From Bacteroidales bacterium (GTDB lineage Bacteria; Bacteroidota; Bacteroidia; Bacteroidales; UBA10428), in the NCBI GenBank assembly GCA_016938235.1, contig JAFGVA010000063.1, positions 1 through 56,009 on the forward strand: 56,009 nucleotides of DNA, written 5' to 3'. The notes beneath the pieces were generated by a model. The model saw only the letters and a program-made list of their open reading frames with translations, was not told the origin of the DNA and made no database searches. The translations under genes and the position numbers were made by a program. Positions 7,983-16,166 of the stretch are shown one piece after another. The stretch's first letter is position 1. Every line of letters starts with the position of its first letter.

Positions 7983-8636
7983 ATGACAAAAAAAGAACGA
8001 TTTGAACAGGTCATAAAATATTTTAAAGAAACCAGGCCTGTTGCCGAAACTGAACTGGAATATACAAATCCTTATGAATTAATTGTTGCCGTAATTTTAT
8101 CGGCTCAATGTACCGACAAAAGAGTAAATTTAATCACCCCCGGATTAATAGAAAAGTACCCTACAGTATATAAAATGGCTCAAACCTCCCAGGAAGAAAT
8201 TTTCGACTTAATTAAAAGCTGCTCCTATCCAAACAATAAAGCAAAGCATCTTTTGGGAATGGCAAAAATGCTTGTGAAAGATTTTGGCGGTGAGGTGCCA
8301 GCCGATATAAATGAATTACAAAAGCTGCCCGGAGTTGGCAGAAAAACGGCAAATGTTATTGCCTCGGTGGTATTTAATATGCCTGCTCTGGCTGTTGATA
8401 CGCATGTTTTCAGAGTTTCTGCCCGTTTAGGCTTAACTACCAACGCAAAAACGCCTTTGCAAACCGAAGAACAACTCATTAAATTTATACCTGAAGACCT
8501 TAGACCGATTGCACACCACTGGCTTATTCTTCATGGAAGATATGTTTGCCAGGCACGTTCACCTAAATGTGAAGCATGCGGATTAACAGAGATTTGTGCG
8601 CATTTTAATAAGCTCACAAAAAAGGTTGTTAATTAA
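7983..8636 (+). CDS. nth: Endonuclease III (DNA glycosylase/AP lyase)
   Basis: Base-excision repair enzyme that removes oxidised pyrimidines and cleaves the abasic site. The helix-hairpin-helix is LPGVGRKTANVI with the catalytic lysine (GRKTA), followed by the catalytic aspartate in AVDTHVFRV. The C-terminal iron-sulphur loop has Cys-x6-Cys-x2-Cys-x5-Cys (CQARSPKCEACGLTEIC), complete for a [4Fe-4S] cluster. At 217 residues the length is standard. It is transcribed divergently from the ABC-F gene and followed by a separate promoter for the next gene. Confidence 0.97.
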   Translation: MTKKERFEQVIKYFKETRPVAETELEYTNPYELIVAVILSAQCTDKRVNLITPGLIEKYPTVYKMAQTSQEEIFDLIKSCSYPNNKAKHLLGMAKMLVKDFGGEVPADINELQKLPGVGRKTANVIASVVFNMPALAVDTHVFRVSARLGLTTNAKTPLQTEEQLIKFIPEDLRPIAHHWLILHGRYVCQARSPKCEACGLTEICAHFNKLTKKVVN

Positions 8637-8652
8637 AACAAAACACCGATGC

Positions 8653-8682
8653 TTGGGCATTTTAACGATTATGCTAACTTTG
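8653..8682 (+). promoter_or_regulatory. Promoter for the 8702 gene
   Basis: TTG at 8653-8655, a 19-base spacer, then TAACTTTG at 8675-8682. This fits the Bacteroidota TTTG-N19-21-TAnnTTTG pattern and puts the start of transcription near 8689, a dozen bases before the ATG. Confidence 0.6.
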
Positions 8683-8701
8683 TTAAGTTGTAAATTCCTA
8701 T

Positions 8702-9601
8702 ATGAACAGAGCTCAGATGAAATTCCACCTAAAACTAATACTGTCTGTTTTTGTTGTAATCATATTGCAGGGGGCATCTTTAAAACGGATTGATTACAAA
8801 GATGGTATTAAGAACAATGTTTGTAAAGAATTAAAGAACAATGTTTTGGTATATTTCATCTTTGTAGACACAAAAGAAACTGCACCCTGGACTGAATTCG
8901 ACATGAGTACAACACTGGATTCAATGAAAGTGGCAATAAGCTGGATTGAGGAACAAGCGAAAAAAAACGGACAGACTTTAAAAATACTTTCGGATTATTA
9001 TATAGGTAATGAATACACCACAATAAAAAAGAACCTCGAATACGGTACAGTTTACAATACAGCAACCACCCCTAATTTGCATAAGGGGCTGAGCGAGCTT
9101 AACAAATGGGCCGACGGCATTGCTGCCCGCGTAGGAAAAGAGGTGCAAATCTCCACAAAAGACGGAATTCCAGAAATTAAAAACCCAAAAAATAAAGAAC
9201 GACTGGCGGCTCATTTAAGAGACGAAAAGCAGGTTGAAAGTGTTGCCCTTTTATTTATGGTAAATAATTACTTCAGAAACGATATTTCTCTTTCAATAAA
9301 TCATATGAACAATGAGGATGTTGAATTTGCAATAGTAAGTTATAAGTATCCGTCAATTATTGCACAAAATATACTGAACCTGTTTGGTGCTGCAGATTTA
9401 AGCGAAAGCATTTATCGAAAAAACGATAAAAAAATTAAACTGGCAGCAGAATATTTCCCTGACGATATTATGCAAGACGTTTATGGTAAAGGAATAAACA
9501 ACTTTAAGATAGGGGAATACACACAATATTTAATTGGTTGGTCTGATGAGTTAAACTCAAAATATCAAAACCTGCTTACCGATAATATTGTAAACTTCTA
9601 A
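8702..9601 (+). CDS. Exported protein resembling a zinc metallopeptidase with a lost HExxH motif
   Basis: A 299-residue protein with an N-terminal hydrophobic segment (residues about 8-24, signal peptide or anchor); the start may be Met1 or Met6. I do not recognise a named family. Around residues 220-232 it reads AQNILNLFGAADL, which lines up with the AHEILHLFGAxDL zinc motif of secreted metallopeptidase-like proteins, followed by a DIM segment (cf. Met-turn) and a terminal YTQYLIGW. In this copy the positions of the two His and the Glu are Gln222, Asn223 and Asn226, so no zinc site is possible. If the homology is right this is a pseudo-enzyme. The likeness is by eye and could be fortuitous. 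Confidence 0.65.
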   Translation: MNRAQMKFHLKLILSVFVVIILQGASLKRIDYKDGIKNNVCKELKNNVLVYFIFVDTKETAPWTEFDMSTTLDSMKVAISWIEEQAKKNGQTLKILSDYYIGNEYTTIKKNLEYGTVYNTATTPNLHKGLSELNKWADGIAARVGKEVQISTKDGIPEIKNPKNKERLAAHLRDEKQVESVALLFMVNNYFRNDISLSINHMNNEDVEFAIVSYKYPSIIAQNILNLFGAADLSESIYRKNDKKIKLAAEYFPDDIMQDVYGKGINNFKIGEYTQYLIGWSDELNSKYQNLLTDNIVNF

Positions 9602-9705
9602 GAATATTAATATTTACAATGGGTTACAAATTTTGTTTATAAAAAAAAAATACTAATTTTACTATTGAACGTTGAAAAATAGGTCCTAACCCAAAAACTA
9701 TAGTA

Positions 9706-10644
9706 ATGCAGCAAACTAATATCGTTTCTCTCACAAGTAAGTTACTTGTCGCATTCCTGCTTTTTCTGAGTTTTACTGCTTGCCAATCGGGTAAACAAAA
9801 GCAAGACAGTGAAGTGTCTATAGAAGATTTCATATCAGATGATGATATCTTTGACGACATAGATAAGGCTAAAAAGATTTTTTATTCGTTGCCTTCGCCA
9901 TTGGAAACCGCAATGATTATTAAGTCAGCCGGTGCCGAGTATGACCAGGAGTTACTGAATTCACTTGATAATGTGGAAAAATACAGTTCGAGCAGAGCAC
10001 TTGCACTTAACCTTGGTATATACACTACCGACTTAAGTTTTGCAAGCTTATTTGAGCAAACACAAACCTCAATAGATTATATGAACGCTGCCCGTTCTAT
10101 GGCCGAAGGTTTAAATATTACAGATGCTATTGATAAAAATACGATTGATAAATTAGAGCAAAATCTTGACAACCGGGATATTGTTATGGACATTATTTCG
10201 GAAACTTTTTTGAATTCAAGCTCGTATCTGAAGGAAAATGAGCGGCAGGATGTTGCAGCCATTGTATTGGTTGGTGGTTGGGTAGAAGGCCTCTATATTG
10301 CTTCAGAGCTTATTGGAGATAATTCTATTGAAAACAATAAATTGGCCGATCGTGTTTTAGAACAAAAATTATCTTTTAATATTGTACAAAGATTATTAGA
10401 CGATAATAAAGAGAAAGCCAACGGAGAATCAAATCAGGATATTGTTGATATGATTGCCCAGCTAGAAGAAATAAAAGCCGCCTTTGATAAGGTTAAAATT
10501 GAAACCTCTAAAGCAACAGTTGAGGAAAATGATGAGTCAGGTGTAGCCCAGGTGTCATCGACTACTAAGATTACTGTTACTCCTGAAGATTTTAAAGCCT
10601 TACAGGCAAGTATTAACAAATTAAGAACCAGCTTCATACAATAA
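9706..10644 (+). CDS. Lipoprotein of unknown function, helical
   Basis: A 312-residue protein with a lipoprotein signal: hydrophobic stretch LLVAFLLFLSF then the lipobox FTAC with the acylated Cys near residue 26. The tail after the Cys is Gly/Lys/Gln rich and then acidic. The rest is predicted almost all helical, with repeats of Asp/Glu/Lys/Leu patterns, and ends in a Thr-rich stretch (SSTTKITVTPEDF). I do not recognise a family. It is followed after 11 bases by another exported protein, so the two are probably cotranscribed. Confidence 0.75.
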   Translation: MQQTNIVSLTSKLLVAFLLFLSFTACQSGKQKQDSEVSIEDFISDDDIFDDIDKAKKIFYSLPSPLETAMIIKSAGAEYDQELLNSLDNVEKYSSSRALALNLGIYTTDLSFASLFEQTQTSIDYMNAARSMAEGLNITDAIDKNTIDKLEQNLDNRDIVMDIISETFLNSSSYLKENERQDVAAIVLVGGWVEGLYIASELIGDNSIENNKLADRVLEQKLSFNIVQRLLDDNKEKANGESNQDIVDMIAQLEEIKAAFDKVKIETSKATVEENDESGVAQVSSTTKITVTPEDFKALQASINKLRTSFIQ

Positions 10645-10655
10645 ACATAAATATC

Positions 10656-11099
10656 ATGAGAAGAATTTACCTATTGTTCCTGATACTTACTCTCGCAGCA
10701 GTTACCCCTAGTCTAAGTTATGCACAATGTAAAGGCTTTGCTAAGAAAATATGTAAACTGGAACTTATACCCTACATACATGATGGAAACTATCATGCCG
10801 CAATTTTAACCGAAGGCGAAGAAGCTGAATTATATAAAACCTTCTATAGTGGACAAGATTACAGGATTTCTATATGTGGTACAGATGCATTACCCGAAAT
10901 CGAATTTCAGGTAGTTGACTCTTATAAAAATGTTCTTTACGATAACACAGAGCATAATAATTCCAGGATTTGGGATTTCAACCTTGAATCGTCGCAGCAA
11001 CTTAAAATTGCCATTAAAGTGCCCACATCTGAAGCTCAAAGCGAATATCCAGCCAGTGGATGCGTTGCTATTATGTTCGGATTTAAAGAAACTAAATAA
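10656..11099 (+). CDS. Small secreted protein of unknown function
   Basis: A 147-residue protein with a clear signal peptide (hydrophobic core YLLFLILTLAAV, cleavage likely after SLSYAQ). The mature protein has four cysteines, two of them close together (QCKGFAKKICKLEL), and an alternating strand pattern (EIEFQVVDS, LKIAIKVP) that suggests a beta-sandwich. There is no catalytic motif. It lies 11 bases downstream of a lipoprotein gene and ends at a strong terminator, so it closes a two-gene unit. Confidence 0.75.
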   Translation: MRRIYLLFLILTLAAVTPSLSYAQCKGFAKKICKLELIPYIHDGNYHAAILTEGEEAELYKTFYSGQDYRISICGTDALPEIEFQVVDSYKNVLYDNTEHNNSRIWDFNLESSQQLKIAIKVPTSEAQSEYPASGCVAIMFGFKETK

Positions 11100-11123
11100 A
11101 AATATTTAACATTTTGTTGGAAG

Positions 11124-11153
11124 AACCTGTGGTAGAATATCACAGGTTTTTTT
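11124..11153 (+). terminator. Intrinsic terminator
   Basis: AACCTGTG and CACAGGTT form an 8-bp stem around a 9-base loop, followed by TTTTT. It ends the 9706-11099 unit. Confidence 0.85.
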
Positions 11154-11230
11154 ATGGTACAAAAATTGTGTTTATTATAACCTATTATTAAGTTTTACGT
11201 TATAGTATAGACACAAAGAACACTAATATT

Positions 11231-12085
11231 ATGAAAAGGATATTTATTTTATTGTTGGGCATAAGTCTTGCTGTAGTAAGTTGTGAATTTCTGGAGCAGG
11301 TTGAAGAAACTACCGGACTTTCGGAAGAAGATATAGTTAAAGGTCTTAAAACGGCTCTCGAAGTTGGAACTGACTCTTCATCAACAGCCTTAGCTGTTCT
11401 AAATGCATACTATGAAAACCCACTCTTAAAAATTCCTTTACCGGAAGAGGCACAAAATGTGCAGACCCAGATTAATATGATATTAGACCTTGCGCCTTCT
11501 CTTAGCTCATATCTTAACCTCGATACTCATTTTGAAAACGTGGTTAAATCGATAAACCGAGCTGCTGAAGAATCAGCAAAAGAAGCTGCGCCAATCTTTA
11601 AATCTGCAATTACAGACCTAAGTATTGTTCAGGGGCTGGAAATTTTACAGGGGCGGGTACCAACAGATAGCCAAGGAACTAAATCTGGCGGGTTCGACTC
11701 AACTGCAGCTACTCAATACCTGTTGCTGCAAACCTATTCACCTTTAACAGATCTTTATGCACCTAAAATTGATAATGCTCTTAATAAAGATTTAGGATTA
11801 GGTTTCTCGGCAAACCAGGCATGGACAACATTAAGAAGCACCTATAATAATGCAATAGCCACAATTAACGGTAATTTTATTACCAGAAATGCCCTGGCAC
11901 TTACAGGCTATTCTCTTAATGAACTTGAAACGGAAAGTATCGGAGTATTTGCTACCGAAAAAGCCCTCGACGGTCTATTCCTAAAAGTTGGCGAGGAAGA
12001 AATCAAAATACGCAGAGACCCATGGAAATGGATTTCAACAACTGTAGGTAATATACTGACAAAAGTTTTTGGATACGAAGAATAA
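11231..12085 (+). CDS. DUF4197 lipoprotein
   Basis: A 284-residue lipoprotein (signal sequence ending LAVVSCEF, acylated Cys near residue 18). The sequence GLSEEDIVKGLKTALEVGTDSS followed by NPLLKIPLPEEAQ is characteristic of the DUF4197 family, proteins of unknown role found in the periplasm or outer membrane of many Gram-negatives. The protein is helical throughout and ends in a Trp/Arg-rich tail. It has its own position between two terminators and is probably monocistronic. No function should be assumed. Confidence 0.85.
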   Translation: MKRIFILLLGISLAVVSCEFLEQVEETTGLSEEDIVKGLKTALEVGTDSSSTALAVLNAYYENPLLKIPLPEEAQNVQTQINMILDLAPSLSSYLNLDTHFENVVKSINRAAEESAKEAAPIFKSAITDLSIVQGLEILQGRVPTDSQGTKSGGFDSTAATQYLLLQTYSPLTDLYAPKIDNALNKDLGLGFSANQAWTTLRSTYNNAIATINGNFITRNALALTGYSLNELETESIGVFATEKALDGLFLKVGEEEIKIRRDPWKWISTTVGNILTKVFGYEE

Positions 12086-12109
12086 ATCGAAAATGCATAA
12101 TACCAATTA

Positions 12110-12144
12110 AGAATAGCGAAGTTAAGGCTTCGCTATTCTTTTTA
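12110..12144 (+). terminator. Intrinsic terminator overlapping the uvrA 3' end
   Basis: A perfect 12-bp stem (AGAATAGCGAAG with CTTCGCTATTCT), 6-base loop, then TTTTTA on the plus strand. The uvrA stop codon (minus strand, 12122-12124) lies in the loop, so the terminator for the DUF4197 gene is partly made of uvrA coding sequence. On the minus strand there is no T-run, so it is mainly one-directional. Confidence 0.85.
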
Positions 12145-14926
12145 GTTTCTCTTTTAAGAATTTACCCGTATAAGATTTTTCTACCTTTGCCAGGTCTTCG
12201 GGTACACCTTCAAATACCAGATACCCTCCTACATCGCCACCTCCAGGACCCAAATCAATAACCCAGTCAGCCGACTTAATTACTTCCTGATTGTGCTCAA
12301 TAATTACAATGGAATGCCCTTTCTCAACCAATGCATTAAAGGCACTTAATAATTTTCCGATATCATGAAAGTGTAACCCGGTAGTTGGTTCATCGAAGAT
12401 GAACATGGTTGGGGTAGATTTTTCGAGGGCCAGAAAGGAGGCTAGCTTTACTCGCTGACTTTCTCCGCCACTTAAAGTACTTGAAGATTGCCCCAGTTTA
12501 ACATAGCCAAGTCCAACATCGGCCAGGGGTTTAAGCTTATCGATTATTTTCTTTTCGGTGCTACCGCTTTTCTTTCCAAAGAATTCAATAGATTCGTTCA
12601 CAGTCATTTCCAGAATATCGTAAATACTTTTATCCTGGTATTTGACTTCTAAAACATCGTCCTTAAAACGTTTGCCGTTGCAATGTTCACAAGTAAGCAC
12701 TATATCGGCCATAAACTGCATTTCAACCTTAATGGTTCCTTCTCCCTGACATTCTTCACACCTTCCGCCTTCAACATTAAAAGAAAAATGCGATGGTTTA
12801 TATCCATTGTATTTGGCGTACTGCTGATTCGAATATAACTTTCTAATCTCATCGTATGCCTTAAGATAGGTTACCGGGTTGGAACGTGAAGATTTACCGA
12901 TAGGATTTTGATCAACAAATTCAACCTGCGAGATACGTCTGAAATCCCCCTCTAATTTTGAAAATTTACCACTTTTAGTTCCATAACCTCCAATAATCTT
13001 CGAAATGGCAGGATACAACACACCTTTGATAAGCGATGATTTTCCGGAACCACTTACACCGGTTACAACAGTTATAATTTCAAGAGGAATCTTAACATTA
13101 ATTCCTTTTAAATTATTTTCATAGGCTCCAATAATCTGAATAGAATTGTTCCATTTTCTTCTCCTAGATGGCACAGCTATTTCCTCAACACCTGTGAGGT
13201 ACTTTCCGGTTAAACAAACCGGATTTTTTACCAACTCGCTGTAGTTACCTGAAAAGGTGACCTCACCCCCCAGTCTGCCTGCTCCCGGACCAATATCAAT
13301 AAGCTCATCCGCTGCCCTTATAATCTCCTCCTCATGTTCAACTATTAATATTGTATTACCAAGCTCCTGAAGTTTTTTAAGCACCTTGATCAGCCTGTGT
13401 GTATCCCTGGGATGAAGTCCAATACTCGGCTCATCTAAAACATATAATGAACCCACAAGACTGCTTCCTAATATGGTGGCTAAATTAATTCTTTGCGACT
13501 CACCACCGGAAAGTGTTGATGACAATCTGTTCAGTGTTAAGTAGCCCAACCCCACATCGCAAAGGTATTCCAGCCTGCTTTGAATTTCTATGATTAGTCG
13601 TTTAGCAACCCTCCTTTCATATTCTGAGAAACTGAAAGAATTAAATAGATGCTGAAGCTTATTTACAGGTATATCAACTAATTCTGACAGGGAGTATTTG
13701 TCGACTTTAACATATCCGGCTTCCTTTTTTAATCTGCGCCCATTACATTCCGGACAGGTAGTTCTTCCCCTGTAACGTGAGAGCATAACACGATACTGAA
13801 TTTTATACTTGTTCTCTTCAAGCATCTTAAAAAAGCTGTTCAAACCTGCAAAATACCGATTACCCGTCCAGAGAAGTCTGACCTGTTCATGTGTGAGATC
13901 ATAAACAGGCTTATGAATTGGAAAATCAAATTTATCGGCATTATAAACCAATTCATTCTTCCATTCCTGCATTTTTTCACCCTTCCAACAAACAATGGCT
14001 TCTTCGAAAACCGATAAACTCTTGTCAGGGATTACCAAATCCTCATCAATGCCAATAATTCTGCCATAGCCCTCACACACCGGACATGCACCAATAGGAT
14101 TATTGAAACTAAACATATGAACGGTAGGCTCTTCAAATTCCATTCCGTCTCTTTCAAACCTGTTGGTAAAAGTTCTGGTTTCTGATTTTTCGCCACTTAG
14201 AATTTGTAAAGTACAATTTCCATTGCCCAAACGAAAAGCATCCTGCACAGAATCGGAATACCTGCTAACAGAATCCTCGTCATTCTGAACAGTAACCCTG
14301 TCGATTACCACAAAAAAATCTTTTGCCCGCGAAATTCTATCTTCTGAAAGTTCCTTAGTTTTAAATAATTCACCGTCAATTTCAACCCTGCCGATTCCCA
14401 AATGATTTAAGTCGGTAAGCAGCTGATGAGCATCTAATTGTTTAAAATCGCTGTAGGGTGAAAGAATTATCATTTTTGTTCCAAGGGGAAAGCTTAAAAT
14501 ATGATCCACAACATCGGTAACTGTATCTTTCTTAACTTCTTTTCCTGAAACCGGTGAATATGTTTTTCCAATTCTTGCATACATCAGCTTCAGATAATCG
14601 TATATTTCCGTTGATGTACCAACTGTAGATCTGGGGTTACGTGTATTAACCTTTTGTTCAATAGCTATTGCAGGTGGTAGTCCCCTGATATAATCAACCT
14701 CCGGTTTATTCATCCGACCAAGAAACTGCCTGGCATAAGACGAGAGGCTCTCAACGTATCTTCGTTGACCTTCGGCATATATTGTATCAAAAGCCAGCGA
14801 AGACTTTCCGGAACCCGACAAACCTGTAATTACAATAAAACTATTGCGCTTTATATTGACATCAATGTTTTTGAGATTATGAACTCTGGCTGATTTAACT
14901 TCAATATATTTTGAAACCTTCGGCAT
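12122..14926 (-). CDS. uvrA: Excinuclease ABC subunit A
   Basis: DNA damage recognition ATPase of nucleotide excision repair; works as a dimer with UvrB. Two ABC modules are present: Walker [15 protein letters not shown] near the N-terminus and [13 protein letters not shown] in the second half, each with an LSGGESQR signature and a Walker B ([26 protein letters not shown]). Zinc-binding Cys pairs are visible as CPVC with CPEC in the first module and CEEC with CEHC in the second. At 934 residues it is full length. The ATG at 14926 follows a good -7 element. The gene is monocistronic, divergent from the sigma factor gene. Confidence 0.98.
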   Translation of the reverse strand: MPKVSKYIEVKSARVHNLKNIDVNIKRNSFIVITGLSGSGKSSLAFDTIYAEGQRRYVESLSSYARQFLGRMNKPEVDYIRGLPPAIAIEQKVNTRNPRSTVGTSTEIYDYLKLMYARIGKTYSPVSGKEVKKDTVTDVVDHILSFPLGTKMIILSPYSDFKQLDAHQLLTDLNHLGIGRVEIDGELFKTKELSEDRISRAKDFFVVIDRVTVQNDEDSVSRYSDSVQDAFRLGNGNCTLQILSGEKSETRTFTNRFERDGMEFEEPTVHMFSFNNPIGACPVCEGYGRIIGIDEDLVIPDKSLSVFEEAIVCWKGEKMQEWKNELVYNADKFDFPIHKPVYDLTHEQVRLLWTGNRYFAGLNSFFKMLEENKYKIQYRVMLSRYRGRTTCPECNGRRLKKEAGYVKVDKYSLSELVDIPVNKLQHLFNSFSFSEYERRVAKRLIIEIQSRLEYLCDVGLGYLTLNRLSSTLSGGESQRINLATILGSSLVGSLYVLDEPSIGLHPRDTHRLIKVLKKLQELGNTILIVEHEEEIIRAADELIDIGPGAGRLGGEVTFSGNYSELVKNPVCLTGKYLTGVEEIAVPSRRRKWNNSIQIIGAYENNLKGINVKIPLEIITVVTGVSGSGKSSLIKGVLYPAISKIIGGYGTKSGKFSKLEGDFRRISQVEFVDQNPIGKSSRSNPVTYLKAYDEIRKLYSNQQYAKYNGYKPSHFSFNVEGGRCEECQGEGTIKVEMQFMADIVLTCEHCNGKRFKDDVLEVKYQDKSIYDILEMTVNESIEFFGKKSGSTEKKIIDKLKPLADVGLGYVKLGQSSSTLSGGESQRVKLASFLALEKSTPTMFIFDEPTTGLHFHDIGKLLSAFNALVEKGHSIVIIEHNQEVIKSADWVIDLGPGGGDVGGYLVFEGVPEDLAKVEKSYTGKFLKEKLKRIAKP

Positions 14927-14979
14927 ATATTTTGAGTATAATTAAAAACGTTTTAACATTTTTTTCAAAAAAATAAGTG

Positions 14980-14987
14980 CAAAGGTA
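14980..14987 (-). promoter_or_regulatory. Promoter -7 element for uvrA
   Basis: TACCTTTG on the minus strand is an exact TAnnTTTG match, giving a leader of about 45-50 bases before the uvrA ATG. No obvious SOS-type operator overlaps it, and the -33 element is unclear. Confidence 0.5.
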
Positions 14988-15085
14988 TTTGAATAAAGGA
15001 AAAAAAGCACTTAATTGCATTCAATTAATCATTAAAACGGAGGATTGCCTATAGAATTACTTCTACTTCACTAACAAATTAACAT

Positions 15086-15095
15086 AAGAGGAGGT
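15086..15095 (+). promoter_or_regulatory. Strong Shine-Dalgarno before the sigma factor gene
   Basis: AAGAGGAGGT ends eight bases before the ATG at 15103. A near-perfect anti-16S match is unusual here: most genes in this window, like most in Bacteroidota, have none. The spacing favours the ATG at 15103 over the GTG at 15100. Confidence 0.75.
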
Positions 15096-15102
15096 AGTTG
15101 TG

Positions 15103-15690
15103 ATGTACCAAAACCGAACTGATTATGAGCTCGTACTAGAGTTCCTTGCAGGTAATCGATCTAGTCTTGAAAATTTAATAAACAGGCATAGAAGCAAAGT
15201 ATATAGCTATATACTTTTCAATGTGAAAGATCAGCATCTGGCTGAAGATATCTTTCAGGACACCTTTATTAAGGTGATAAAATCGCTAAAAAGAGGCAAA
15301 TACAAAGATAACGGACGTTTCCTGTCGTGGGTTCTGCGTATTGCTCACAATCTTGTAATCGACCATTATCGTAAAGAAAAGCAGTTGCAGACTGTTTCAA
15401 ATGATAATTATGAAACAGATTTATTTAATTCTCAACAGTTTTCTGATAAAACAATTGAAGATAAAATGGTTAACAAACAGATAACCAATGAAATACGGAA
15501 TCTAATCAAGCAATTACCCGAAGATCAAAGAGAAGTGGTAATTCTACGGCATTACTGCGAACTAAGTTTTAAGGAAATTGCTGAATATACCGATGTAAGC
15601 ATAAACACAGCATTAGGAAGAATGCGGTATGCACTAATAAACTTACGACGGTTCATTGAAGAAAAACAACTTAACCTGAACCTTGTATAG
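15103..15690 (+). CDS. RNA polymerase sigma factor, ECF type
   Basis: A 195-residue sigma-70 family factor of the extracytoplasmic-function kind, with only regions 2 and 4. Region 2 spans about residues 24-92 (DQHLAEDIFQDTFIKV, then WVLRIAHNLVIDHYRK for -10 recognition). Region 4 spans about 130-185 (LPEDQREVVILRHYCELSFKEIAE, with the helix-turn-helix ending in NTALGRMRYAL). No anti-sigma gene is adjacent, which argues against the usual surface-signalling FecI/FecR arrangement; the next gene encodes a 68-residue protein. The terminator hairpin overlaps the stop codon. Confidence 0.92.
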   Translation: MYQNRTDYELVLEFLAGNRSSLENLINRHRSKVYSYILFNVKDQHLAEDIFQDTFIKVIKSLKRGKYKDNGRFLSWVLRIAHNLVIDHYRKEKQLQTVSNDNYETDLFNSQQFSDKTIEDKMVNKQITNEIRNLIKQLPEDQREVVILRHYCELSFKEIAEYTDVSINTALGRMRYALINLRRFIEEKQLNLNLV

Positions 15691-15710
15691 TAAAAGGTTC
15701 AGGATTTTTT
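15675..15710 (+). terminator. Intrinsic terminator overlapping the sigma factor stop codon
   Basis: CCTGAACCTT and AAGGTTCAGG form a perfect 10-bp stem with a 9-base loop that contains the TAG stop; ATTTTTT follows. The 3' codons of the gene make the left arm. Confidence 0.85.
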
Positions 15711-15771
15711 ATTTTTGATACAATAATGCGTTTAAAACCAACGTTATGAATCTGTAAATTAACAATCAACT

Positions 15772-15978
15772 ATGCCTATGAATAAAACTTCTACTCTGTT
15801 TTTTTCTATTCACAACCTTGGATCCAATACATATCATCAAATTTCTGACACCGATGATTTAAACGGTGAGAAAGAGTTTTCAGACGTTTACAACGTGCTG
15901 AAAAAAGGTCTGGCTCCGATTGATGTCAGACAAGAAATTGTAGATAATTTATTAGCAATCGCAGATAAAATAGCTTAA
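15772..15978 (+). CDS. Small protein of unknown function downstream of the ECF sigma factor
   Basis: A 68-residue frame, ATG to TAA, flanked by intrinsic terminators on both sides. It has no signal peptide or membrane segment. The N-terminal half is Ser/Thr/Asn rich and the C-terminal third is charged and helical (PIDVRQEIVDNLLAIADKIA). The last segment resembles the RQExVxNIL tail of small Bacteroidota proteins, but I cannot name a family. Its short conserved-looking tail, clean terminator and place beside the sigma gene make it likely to be real. It could be an accessory of the sigma factor, but this is only positional inference. Confidence 0.6.
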   Translation: MPMNKTSTLFFSIHNLGSNTYHQISDTDDLNGEKEFSDVYNVLKKGLAPIDVRQEIVDNLLAIADKIA

Positions 15979-16008
15979 GATTTACTGGTTGTTCGTATAG
16001 AAAACGAA

Positions 16009-16038
16009 AAAGTCTGATGTCAGTCATCGGGCTTTTTT
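16009..16038 (+). terminator. Intrinsic terminator
   Basis: AAAGTCTGATG pairs with CATCGGGCTTT (11 pairs including two G-U) around a 5-base loop, then TTTTTT. It ends the 15772 gene. Confidence 0.8.
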
Positions 16039-16166
16039 GCTTTTCGGAAACTAATATCTGCTTCCTGACAATTAGCATTTTTAGCAACTCCTTTTTATAT
16101 TATTTTCAACATCTCTTTGTAACTTACAATTAAGTCAGATAAAACATATGTAAAAATAGATAAACA

